Assembly (NCBI RefSeq): GCF_900105055.1
Contig: NZ_FNTA01000004.1
Span: 6,355,501-6,419,500 of the forward strand
Reading direction: 5' to 3'
DNA from: Amycolatopsis lurida
GTDB taxonomy: Bacteria > Actinomycetota > Actinomycetes > Mycobacteriales > Pseudonocardiaceae
DNA: 64,000 nucleotides
Part shown: piece by piece, positions 45,353 to 53,086 of the stretch
How the letters are laid out: the number at the start of each line of letters is the position of its first letter
How positions within the stretch are numbered: the first letter of the stretch is position 1
Notes under the pieces: model-generated
Databases searched by the model: none
What the model saw: only the letters and a program-made list of their open reading frames with translations
Told to the model about the DNA's origin: nothing
Program-made: the position numbers and the translations under genes

Positions 45353-45976
45353 ATGACAAACATGGACGAAGACCCCTCTCAGACCGTGCGCAGCGTTCGT
45401 GAGGTCGTGGCGGAGGCCCGTTCCGGTGTCTCGGAACCGGAGCGGGTCCTGGCGGCTCTGGTCGCGTTGAAGGCGGTCCGTGAGCAACTGGCCGCTTGGG
45501 AGCCGGAGCTGATCGCGGCCGCTCGCGCGGGCGGCACCAGTTGGACGGCGCTCGCCCCCGCGCTGGGGGTCGCGAGCCGTCAGGCGGCGGAGCGGCGGTT
45601 CCTGCGGTTGCGGCCGTCCACGGGCGGGGAGAGCACAGGGGAGGCGCGGGTCGACGCGGAACGAGACCGGCGGGCGGGTGATCGCGCGGTGGCCGAGTGG
45701 GCGCGGCGCAACTCGGCGATCCTGCGGCAACTGGCCGGTCAGGCGGGCGCGCTGGACGGGTTGAACGCCAAGGCCAGGGAAAGCGCCGACAGGCTGAGCG
45801 CCGTGCTCGGCGAGGACGACGTCACCGGTCTCCTGGCGCCGCTGGCCGACCTGCGCGCCCACCTGCCCCGCGAGCACACCGGTTTCGCCGAACGGCTCGG
45901 CGAGATCGGCATGCACACCGAGCAGGTCCGGCGGGACGCCGTCGACGATCGGCGGGATCGACACTCTTCTCGATGA
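45353..45976 (+). CDS. rheA: RheA-like repressor of hsp18
   Basis: 207 residues. An N-terminal HTH region (WTALAPALGVASRQAAERRF, about 60-80) is followed by helical segments, as in actinobacterial HSP18 transcriptional regulators. RheA is a thermosensor that loses DNA binding at high temperature. The exact operator just upstream supports both the family and autoregulation. ATG 45353 or the second ATG at 45362 (MDEDPSQ) could be the start. Confidence 0.85.
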   Translation: MTNMDEDPSQTVRSVREVVAEARSGVSEPERVLAALVALKAVREQLAAWEPELIAAARAGGTSWTALAPALGVASRQAAERRFLRLRPSTGGESTGEARVDAERDRRAGDRAVAEWARRNSAILRQLAGQAGALDGLNAKARESADRLSAVLGEDDVTGLLAPLADLRAHLPREHTGFAERLGEIGMHTEQVRRDAVDDRRDRHSSR

Positions 45977-46042
45977 GGTGGGTGTGAACACGGCGCGGGA
46001 CGGGTACCCGGTGCCGTCCGCCGAGCGAGCCGGAGGTCTTCG

Positions 46043-46231
46043 ATGCTGGTCCGACCCGATTCCCCGACAGCGGCCGACGTCGTCGAGCTGGCGCTGAAAG
46101 TGCTTGCGGCGGAAGGTTTGCACGGGCAGGCCGCCCATGCGGCCCTCGAGGCGATGGCGCGAGAACGAGGCCTGCCGGTCAAGCGGTGCGCCGAACTCAT
46201 CGTGGCGGCCGTGGACGGGCGCGTGAACTGA
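46043..46231 (+). CDS. Stand-alone ANTAR-like small protein
   Basis: 62 residues with no sensor domain: VVELALKVLAAEGLHGQAAH, ALEAMARERGLPVKRCAELI reads as an ANTAR three-helix bundle. GGAGG 8 bases before the ATG makes expression likely. A weak SigF-like box (GTGTGA, 14 bases, GGGTAC at 46002-46007) lies upstream. A sensorless ANTAR could modulate the larger ANTAR proteins by dimerising with them. Confidence 0.55.
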   Translation: MLVRPDSPTAADVVELALKVLAAEGLHGQAAHAALEAMARERGLPVKRCAELIVAAVDGRVN

Positions 46232-46283
46232 AACCCCGGCGCGGTGAGGCGGTGGCGCCGCGGGTGACGTGTCGCGAAAGCCA

Positions 46284-46310
46284 GTTTCGCAACGTTGAAG
46301 GTTGCGAAAC
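46284..46310. repeat. Hairpin GTTTCGCAAC/GTTGCGAAAC
   Basis: Ten paired bases with a 7-base loop. Preceded by GTCGCGAAAGCCAG, a degenerate copy of the katG-downstream repeat. Confidence 0.65.
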
Positions 46311-46341
46311 ATGCTCCCTGGGCCGACTCGGTCCAGAAACG

Positions 46342-46392
46342 CCGTGAAGGCCGCCTTCCCTACCCTGGAGGTAGGCAAGGCGGCCTTCACGG
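46342..46392. repeat. Hairpin repeat (GTGAAGGCC-GCCTTCAC family)
   Basis: Arms 46342-46364 and 46370-46392 pair over 23 bases with one mismatch and a 5-base loop. It is related to the repeat at 60861-60911 and is probably a terminator for the small peptide gene on the minus strand. Confidence 0.85.
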
Positions 46393-46411
46393 ACCTCACA
46401 ACCGGCAAGCC

Positions 46412-46537
46412 CTACTGGCAGGCTTCGCAGTCCGGGTCGTCGATGCGGCAGGCTGCCCCATCGGTGAGCGGGAAGTCGAAGTCGTCGAGAGCGGGGACGG
46501 CCAGGGTGGTTTCTTCCGGCGTGGCGGTGGCGGACAT
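46412..46537 (-). CDS. 41-aa Cys-rich peptide, possible RiPP precursor
   Basis: A well-started tiny gene (AAGGGAG, 6 bases, ATG). The peptide has an acidic, threonine-rich front (TPEETTLAVPALDDFDFPLT) and a short C-terminal block with three Cys (ACRIDDPDCEACQ). This leader-plus-core look recalls lanthipeptide or azole RiPP precursors. No lanthionine synthetase, YcaO or radical-SAM gene is in the window. It could equally be a small metal-binding peptide. No family recognised. Confidence 0.5.
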   Translation of the reverse strand: MSATATPEETTLAVPALDDFDFPLTDGAACRIDDPDCEACQ

Positions 46538-46618
46538 GTCACTCCCTTGGTACGGAACGGGTCTTATCTCTCTGTAGCGCTGAAGATCGCCCGTCATTCC
46601 GTGACGCGCGCCACAGGT

Positions 46619-47368
46619 TCAGGCAGCCGCTCGGAACAGCGCCTCCGCGTCGCCCACCGCCTTGGCGAGGGCGTCCGGATCCGCGCGCAAACCCGCGACG
46701 ACCGTGTCGATCTCGCGCAATCCCGCGCGCAGCAGCAGCCGTTTCTCGTTGGTGACCCACTCGCCGCGGACCGCGAGGACCGCGTGCGCGGTCTCCATCG
46801 CGGCGGTGGCCAGCGCGCCCGCGACCTCCGTGGCCTGCCCGCGCGGGACGAAGGCGCCGCGGGTGTACCGCAGGGTCAGGCCGGCGCGGCCTCGCCACAT
46901 CGCCGGGGCCGTTTCCCGCAACGCTTCCGGGTAGTCCGGCCGCGGCAGGTCGCCGCGCAGCACGCGGTTGACCGCGAGTTCGGCGACGGGCAGGTAACTC
47001 GGGACGCCCGCGAGGTGGAACATCAACGGCTCCCAGTGGAACCGGCCTTCCCGGGCTTCGGCGAGATGGTGTTCGACGGAGCCGAGGTCGCGGTAGTGGA
47101 CGTCGACCTGTCTGCCGTCGATCGTGAGCCAGGCGCCGCCGTTGAACACGCCGCCGCCCCACGCGCCGAGTTCGGAGACCTCGCCGTCCCAGCCGACGGC
47201 GCGCAGGTCCGTCGGCGCGAAGTCACCGCGGTAGTAGACGGCGAAATCCCAGTCGCTGCCGGGGTCGTGGGTGTCCTGCGCGCGTGATCCGCCGAGGGTG
47301 ACGGCGTGCACGGCGGGGAGCGCGGCCAGGGTGTCCGCCACGTGGGCGAGGAAAGTGTCGTCGTTCAT
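46619..47368 (-). CDS. Nucleotidyltransferase-domain protein
   Basis: 249 residues. The Pol-beta-fold motif is intact: LGGSRAQDTHDPGSDWDF (GGS, then D-x-D) and a third acid in RQVDVHYRD. C-terminal helices resemble the kanamycin-nucleotidyltransferase / DUF4037 group. It would transfer an NMP to a small molecule or protein. Antibiotic modification is possible but unproven. Confidence 0.78.
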   Translation of the reverse strand: MNDDTFLAHVADTLAALPAVHAVTLGGSRAQDTHDPGSDWDFAVYYRGDFAPTDLRAVGWDGEVSELGAWGGGVFNGGAWLTIDGRQVDVHYRDLGSVEHHLAEAREGRFHWEPLMFHLAGVPSYLPVAELAVNRVLRGDLPRPDYPEALRETAPAMWRGRAGLTLRYTRGAFVPRGQATEVAGALATAAMETAHAVLAVRGEWVTNEKRLLLRAGLREIDTVVAGLRADPDALAKAVGDAEALFRAAA

Positions 47369-47437
47369 CGCGCGGACGAGTCTAGGGTCGCGCCCGCGCG
47401 GACGCGACGGGTTTGCTCACCGCCGCGATCATCGTGC

Positions 47438-48754
47438 TCAACTGACCCCGAGCGGCAGCGTGGCGGCCACTCCCTTGGCGTGCCTGCCGTCGAGCCGGTC
47501 CAGGGTGAGCCCGCCCCGGCGAGCCGCGAGTTCCAGGTCCCGCACCGCGTGTTCCACCGCCTGCGGTCCGGCGGCGGCGATCCGGATCGAGGCGCTGACG
47601 CGCGGTTCGGTCTCGGCGGTGCTCCGGCGCGCGGTCACGGCGAGTGTCACCGCGGAACCGGGGGCGGCGGCGAGCAGCCGTCGGGAGAGATCCGCCGTGA
47701 GCACCGGGGAAAGCGTGTCCCAGCCGTCGAGGCGGAAGGTCGCCTGGCAGATCGGCCCGCTGTGCCAGAACCGCCAGTCCTCGCGGATGCGCGCTCGCCC
47801 GGCCGTGACGTGCGCCAGCGAGGCGAGTACGCCGAGGACCTCGTTTTCGGCGAGCGCCCGCACCGGCAGTCCGTCGCGACGGAGTTGCCGGCGCACCCGC
47901 CGGACCGTGTTCCCGAGCGCCTGTCGCACGTCGCCGTCGCGGTGGACGTCGACGGTGCGCAGCGCCTGCAACGCGACCCAGCCCCGCGGCGGCCGTGAAC
48001 GGTCGGCTCCGACGTGGTGGATGACCTGCGCGGCGACGTCCGACGTCTGTTCGCGGGCGGGCGGAAGCAACATCAGCGGCGACGGCATCGGCTGCTCGCG
48101 TGCGGCCGATTTCGGTTGCAGCACAGCGGTGATCCCGTCGGCGCGGCTGACCATGAACACCGTCTCGTCGCCGATCTCGCCCGCCGTCCCCGTCGCTTCC
48201 GGCGACAGCAGGCGCAGCAGCGCCCGGCCCGCCTCACCCGCGTTCCGGAGATCCCGGTCGCGGTCCCGCGTCAGATAGCCGGACGCCGAACCGAGCCAGG
48301 CGTAGAGCCAGCGTCCGCGGATCCGCACGGTGGTCAGCGCGAGGACCACGACGGCGGCGGTGACCACCACGGCCGCCAGCGGCCACGGCCGCCCCGCCAC
48401 CAGGACGAGCGCGACGAGGACGAGTTGCCAGCAGACGATCTGCGGCACCCCGATCCCGCCGAACCGCCCGGATCGCCGCACCGGAACGGGCGCCGGTGGA
48501 TTCGGCCGCGGCGTTCCGGGCACCGGAGCGGGGACGGGTACCGCCGCGAATCCCAGCGGTCGCTGCTCCGCCTGACGAGCGGCGGTGAGCGCCGCCAGCG
48601 CGGCCTCGCGGGCGGCGGCCCGGGCGGCGGGCGCGGCGTAGGCGAGCGGATCGGATACGGCCGCTGCCCGCGGTGCGGCCGGTGCGACTCGGGGAAGCGT
48701 CGGGGGCGGCGCGTGGTACCGCCCGCCCGTCCTGGCCGCGCCGGGTTCGGTCAT
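47438..48754 (-). CDS. eccE: Type VII secretion protein EccE
   Basis: 438 residues. A long Pro/Ala-rich N-terminus precedes two transmembrane helices (IVCWQLVLVALVLVAG, LAAVVVTAAVVVLAL) and the RGRWLYAWLGSASGYL segment, then the cytoplasmic EccE domain (RPPRGWVALQALRTVDVHRD, DWRFWHSGPICQATFRLDGW). EccE is the peripheral clamp of the ESX inner-membrane complex. It lies apart from eccB and eccD, separated by a MoxR-type operon and an IS element. Confidence 0.85.
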   Translation of the reverse strand: MTEPGAARTGGRYHAPPPTLPRVAPAAPRAAAVSDPLAYAAPAARAAAREAALAALTAARQAEQRPLGFAAVPVPAPVPGTPRPNPPAPVPVRRSGRFGGIGVPQIVCWQLVLVALVLVAGRPWPLAAVVVTAAVVVLALTTVRIRGRWLYAWLGSASGYLTRDRDRDLRNAGEAGRALLRLLSPEATGTAGEIGDETVFMVSRADGITAVLQPKSAAREQPMPSPLMLLPPAREQTSDVAAQVIHHVGADRSRPPRGWVALQALRTVDVHRDGDVRQALGNTVRRVRRQLRRDGLPVRALAENEVLGVLASLAHVTAGRARIREDWRFWHSGPICQATFRLDGWDTLSPVLTADLSRRLLAAAPGSAVTLAVTARRSTAETEPRVSASIRIAAAGPQAVEHAVRDLELAARRGGLTLDRLDGRHAKGVAATLPLGVS

Positions 48755-48882
48755 CGTCCTGCCTCCTCAACCGTGTCGCCTCAGGCTGCCCCGGCCAACA
48801 TGAGGTTTCGATGACACGGCGCCGCCGAGCCCGAGACAGGCTGTTTCATCGAAATTTCATGGTCGCTCTCTAGCTTGATCGC

Positions 48883-51006
48883 GTGAACACCGAGAAGCGG
48901 TTCAGCGCGGTGGCCAGGACGAGGACGGCCGTGGCGCTGGTGGTCGCGGGCTGCCTGGCGCTGGTCGGCCTCGCCGTGACCGGACAGGCGGCGACCCCGG
49001 AACGGCTGGAGTTCGTCCAGGTCGGCCACTGGGTCTACAACGACGCCGCCCAGTCCGCGTTCCACGTCGACGGTTCGACGAACCGCGTCGACGCGCGCGC
49101 GGATGTGCCAGGGGCGAACGGCAGCCAGGTCGTGCAGGGGGACGGTTCCGGCTACGTGGTCGAGCGGAACCGCATCACGGAGTTCGACAAGGCGACCTTG
49201 AGCGTGGCGGAGTCCGTGCCGCCGCCCGCGCCGGAAACCCCGTTCGTGATGGAGATCGCGGGTGGTCCGTACCTGGTCTACCGCAACGCGGGCCAAATCG
49301 TGCGCCTCGGGGACCCGGCCGCGACAGTGCCCGCAGGGGGGCCACTGTCCCGGCCGGTCGCCACGGCCGAGGGAACGGTGTGGACGCACCGCGTCGACAA
49401 CGGCTCGGTCTGCGAACTGCCCAAGGGCGCCGCCGTCATGACCTGCCCCGCGCAGCTCCCGCCCGGGCACGGCGGCGGGCTCACACTCGTCGGCGACCGG
49501 CCGGTCGTGCTCGACACCACCGGCGACAACCTCCACCGCGTCGGCCCGGACGGGCTCGGCGACGGCCTTCCGCTCGGTATCAAGCTCTCGCCGTCGGCAC
49601 AGGTCGCCAACAGCGCCGTCGGCGACCGGCTGGCCATCGCCGACCCGGAGCGCAACCAGCTCCACCTCATCGACGTCAGCGGCCTCGACCAGGATCGCCC
49701 GTCCGCGAAGCCGATTTCGGTCGACCTGTCCAAGGGCAGCCGGTTCAACGGCCCGCTCTCCTCGTCGAACGTCGTCGCCATGGTCGACGAGACCCGCGGC
49801 GAGGTGCTGACCTACGACGCCACCGGCAAGCTCAAGTCCACCACCAAGGTGCCGGGCCAGGGCACGGTGCCGAGGCTGGCCAAGGGCGAGGACAACCGGA
49901 TCTACGTCGACAGCTCCGACGGTTCGCACGTCCTGGTCGTCAACGGAGACGACGGCACGGTGGTCGACGTCGACGTCGACAAGGCGGCCAACAGCCAGAC
50001 GGCGGGCGCGCCGTCGGCCGAACCGGAACCGTCCGGCGACCAGCCCTCGCCGCCGCAGCAGCAGCAGCAACAGCAGCAGCCTCCGCCGAACACCCAGAAG
50101 CCGCCTCCGCCGGTGGCGAAGGCGACTCCGCCCGGCGCGCCGAGGAAGGTGAGCGCGTCGTCCGGGGACGGCTCGATCAAGGTCTCGTGGAGCCCGGCCG
50201 CGGAGAACGGCGCGCGGATCACCGGCTACCGGGTGACCTGGACCGGCGGGTCCACGCGAGTCGGGGGATCGGCACGGGGGACGACGATTTCCGGGCTGCG
50301 CAACGGAACGCCGTATGTGCTCACCGTGGTGGCGGAGAACTCCGCGGGGATCGGCCCCGGCGCCAGCGCCAAGGCGGTCGTCCCGGGACCCGCGAACCGG
50401 CCCGCCGGGGCGCCGGTCGTCACCGCGAACGCCACCGCGGCGGGCAACGTGTCGGTGAGCTGGACCCAGCCCGACCTCCGCGGCGGCACGCTGGTGCACT
50501 ACCTGGTCAGCGTGACAGGCAAGGGCCAGCGCACGGTTTCGGGCACGTCCGCGGACTTCACCGGGGTCACCGGCGCCGCCACCGTCACGGTCCGCGCGGT
50601 GACGAAATTCGGTTCGGGATCGACGCTCACCGGCGCCACCGGCAGCAGGAAGGTCACCGTGCCGGTCGTTTCGGGGCCGCCGACGATCACCATCACTCAG
50701 GTGCGGGGCAAGGACGCCAAGCTGCTCGTCTCCGTGAAGGCCGACGGTAAGGGCGCCTCCGCGACCTGCACCGCCGAATTCTTCAGCGAGACCAAACCGC
50801 AGGCGTGTTCCGGAGCCACCACCCTGACCATCTCCGAGGTCAGCTGGATCGGCGCCATCACGATCACCGCCACCATCAAGACCTCCGCGGGTACCGCCTC
50901 GGACACCTGGCGAGGTGTGCCCACGGTGAACGGCGGCGCGCTCGTCTGGCTCGCCCCGATGGCACTGGTCGGCCTGCGCCGACGAAAGGACAAGGAAATT
51001 CTGTGA
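48883..51006 (+). CDS. Surface-anchored beta-propeller-like/FN3 protein
   Basis: 707 residues. An N-terminal signal/anchor helix (VALVVAGCLALVGLAVTG) precedes a ~340-residue region of repeated strands (VVLDTTGDNLHRVGPDG, DEVLTYD-like turns) suggestive of a propeller. A Q8 tract and Pro-rich linker (about 390-415) lead into two fibronectin type III domains (APRKVSASSGDGSIKVSWSP, GAPVVTANATAAGNVSVSWT). A last hydrophobic helix and RRRKDKE tail follow (ALVWLAPMALVGL). It resembles the large FN3 proteins in Pseudonocardiaceae ESX loci and is probably displayed outside. Its stop overlaps the MoxR start. Confidence 0.8.
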   Translation: MNTEKRFSAVARTRTAVALVVAGCLALVGLAVTGQAATPERLEFVQVGHWVYNDAAQSAFHVDGSTNRVDARADVPGANGSQVVQGDGSGYVVERNRITEFDKATLSVAESVPPPAPETPFVMEIAGGPYLVYRNAGQIVRLGDPAATVPAGGPLSRPVATAEGTVWTHRVDNGSVCELPKGAAVMTCPAQLPPGHGGGLTLVGDRPVVLDTTGDNLHRVGPDGLGDGLPLGIKLSPSAQVANSAVGDRLAIADPERNQLHLIDVSGLDQDRPSAKPISVDLSKGSRFNGPLSSSNVVAMVDETRGEVLTYDATGKLKSTTKVPGQGTVPRLAKGEDNRIYVDSSDGSHVLVVNGDDGTVVDVDVDKAANSQTAGAPSAEPEPSGDQPSPPQQQQQQQQPPPNTQKPPPPVAKATPPGAPRKVSASSGDGSIKVSWSPAAENGARITGYRVTWTGGSTRVGGSARGTTISGLRNGTPYVLTVVAENSAGIGPGASAKAVVPGPANRPAGAPVVTANATAAGNVSVSWTQPDLRGGTLVHYLVSVTGKGQRTVSGTSADFTGVTGAATVTVRAVTKFGSGSTLTGATGSRKVTVPVVSGPPTITITQVRGKDAKLLVSVKADGKGASATCTAEFFSETKPQACSGATTLTISEVSWIGAITITATIKTSAGTASDTWRGVPTVNGGALVWLAPMALVGLRRRKDKEIL

Positions 51007-51956
51007 CGCTCACACCCAGGGTCGCCTACGAGCAGATCGCCGAGAACGTGCAATCGGTGGTGCGCGGCAAACCGGAGGTCGTCCGGCTCACCGTGGCGGC
51101 GCTGTTCGCCGAGGGGCATCTGCTGATGGAGGACGTGCCCGGCGTCGGGAAGACGACGATCGCGCGCTGTGTCGCCGCCAGCATCGGCGGCCGGTGGAGC
51201 CGGATCCAGTTCACCCCCGACCTGTTGCCCGGCGACATCACCGGCGTGATGGTCTACCACCAGAACGCCGAACGCTTCCAGTTCCACCCCGGCGGCATCT
51301 TCGCCAACGTGGTGCTGGCGGACGAGATCAACCGGGGTACGCCGAAGACGCAGGCCGCGCTGCTGGAGGTGATGGCCGAACGCCGGGTCACCGTCGATTC
51401 GGTCGGCCAGGCGGTGCCGAGGCCGTTCCTCGTGGTGGCCACGCAGAACCCGATCGAACTGGAGGGCACCTACCGGCTGCCCGAGGCGCAGCTGGACCGG
51501 TTCCTCATGCGTATTTCGGTCGGCTACCCGGATCTGGAATCCGAGATGCGCGTGGTGATGGGCGACTGCGCCGGTGTGACGCCGGACGAACTGAAGCCGG
51601 TGCTGAGCATCGCCGACGTCCAGTCGGTCATCGACGAGGTCCGGAAGTCTCATCTGGCACCGGAAATCGTCAACTACGCGGTCCGGCTGGCCGCGTCGAG
51701 CCGGTCGCATCCGGACGTCCGCTACGGCGCGAGCCCGCGGGGCAGCATCGCGCTGATCCGGGCGGCGCAAGGGCTCGCCGCCACCTTCGGCCGCGACTTC
51801 GTCACCCCCGACGACGTCAAGGACGTCGCGCATCCGGTGCTCGACCACCGGCTCGTGCTGACCCCCGAAGCGGAACTCAACCAGCGGCGGACCGCCGACA
51901 TCGTCGACGAACTCCTGGGCGCGACGGCCGCTCCCATGGCCGCGATGGGGAGGTAG
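51003..51956 (+). CDS. MoxR-family AAA+ ATPase
   Basis: 317 residues: Walker A PGVGKTT, Walker B VVLADEINR, sensor 1 (VVATQNPIELEGTYRLPEAQ) and sensor 2 (SPRGSIALI). MoxR proteins act as chaperones for VWA, DUF58 or protease-like partners. GTG 51003 overlaps the FN3 stop, and the DUF58 gene follows 2 bases after its own stop. Confidence 0.9.
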   Translation: MTLTPRVAYEQIAENVQSVVRGKPEVVRLTVAALFAEGHLLMEDVPGVGKTTIARCVAASIGGRWSRIQFTPDLLPGDITGVMVYHQNAERFQFHPGGIFANVVLADEINRGTPKTQAALLEVMAERRVTVDSVGQAVPRPFLVVATQNPIELEGTYRLPEAQLDRFLMRISVGYPDLESEMRVVMGDCAGVTPDELKPVLSIADVQSVIDEVRKSHLAPEIVNYAVRLAASSRSHPDVRYGASPRGSIALIRAAQGLAATFGRDFVTPDDVKDVAHPVLDHRLVLTPEAELNQRRTADIVDELLGATAAPMAAMGR

Positions 51957-51958
51957 GC

Positions 51959-53086
51959 GTGCGGCTCACCCGCCGCGGCGTCATCGTGCTGGCCTTCGCC
52001 GCCGGGTCCTACGCGCTCGGCGAACTGGCCGGGTACACGTTTTTCCGTGCCTTCGCGGGGATCGCGGCGGGCGCGGTGCTGATCGCGGTTGTCACCACGA
52101 GGTTCCGGCCGCAGGTGGAGATCGGCCGGACCGTCCAGCCGGACCGGGTCGAGCGGGGTAAACCCGCGCTGGCCTCGCTCGTCGTGCGCAACACCGGTTC
52201 GCGGCGGCACGGCGGTTTCGCCGCGGGGGACGGGATCGGGAACGAAACGCACCGCCTGCGGGTCCGTCCGCTCGCGCCCGGCGCCGAAGCGACGTACCAC
52301 TACGAGCTTCCGACGACGACGCGCGGGAAACTGCGCGTCGGCCCGCTCGTGGTGCACCGGCCCGACCTCTTCGACCTCGCCCGCGGCGATCGGACCGTGG
52401 GGGACTCCGCGTGGTTGTGGGTGCACCCGCGGCGGCACGCGGTACGCGCGGCGCAGGCCGGGCACCCGAGACACCACCACGAAGGCCCGATCACCGACCC
52501 GCCACTGCGCGGTTCGGCGGATCTGCGCGCGGTACGGGAGTACGTGATCGGCGACGAGGTCCGGCATCTGCACTGGAAGGCGACGGCCAGGACCGGGCGG
52601 CTCATGGTCCGCGAGTACGCGGACCCCGCCCAGCCCCGGTTCACCACCGTGCTCGACACGCGGCCGGCGTCGATGACGCCCGCCGTTTTCGAAGAGGCCG
52701 TCGAGGTGGCGGCTTCGCTGTTCTACGCGTCGGCGTCGGCGGGGCAGCACTGCCGCCTGATCACTTCGGCCGGCGCGGACACGCTGACCGACAGCGGCGT
52801 GCGCGCGGCGAGGACGCTGCTGGACGAACTCGCGCTCGTCACACAGGACGCGACGGCCGGTGCGCCCTTGCTGCCCTCGGCCCTCGCCGCCGCCGAACGC
52901 CCCGGCGGGGTGCTCGTGGTGATCACCGGTCCGGACGCCGATCTGGGCCACGCGGCCCGCTGGCGGCCCGACACCGTGGTCCGGCTCGGTGACCTCCGGC
53001 CGTCGGCGGGCTCCGGCGGCGTGATCGTCGCGGTCGACGCCGCCGGTGCCGCGGCCCAATGGAACTCCTTGGCGGGGAAGGCATGA
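51959..53086 (+). CDS. DUF58 protein
   Basis: 375 residues. Two N-terminal helices (VIVLAFAAGSYALGELAGYT, FRAFAGIAAGAVLIAVV) precede a beta-rich part and the DUF58 signature DLRAVREYVIGDEVRHLHWK with ATARTGRLMVREY. A VWA-like C-terminal part follows (TTVLDTRPAS). It normally works with a MoxR ATPase. GGAGGTAGGC precedes GTG 51959, and the stop overlaps the transglutaminase-fold gene. Confidence 0.88.
   Translation: MRLTRRGVIVLAFAAGSYALGELAGYTFFRAFAGIAAGAVLIAVVTTRFRPQVEIGRTVQPDRVERGKPALASLVVRNTGSRRHGGFAAGDGIGNETHRLRVRPLAPGAEATYHYELPTTTRGKLRVGPLVVHRPDLFDLARGDRTVGDSAWLWVHPRRHAVRAAQAGHPRHHHEGPITDPPLRGSADLRAVREYVIGDEVRHLHWKATARTGRLMVREYADPAQPRFTTVLDTRPASMTPAVFEEAVEVAASLFYASASAGQHCRLITSAGADTLTDSGVRAARTLLDELALVTQDATAGAPLLPSALAAAERPGGVLVVITGPDADLGHAARWRPDTVVRLGDLRPSAGSGGVIVAVDAAGAAAQWNSLAGKA

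Noticed and set aside
50053..50080. CAG/CAA run as a phase-variation switch
   Set aside because: The repeat is in units of three and keeps frame when it changes length, so it cannot switch the gene off. Codons are mixed.
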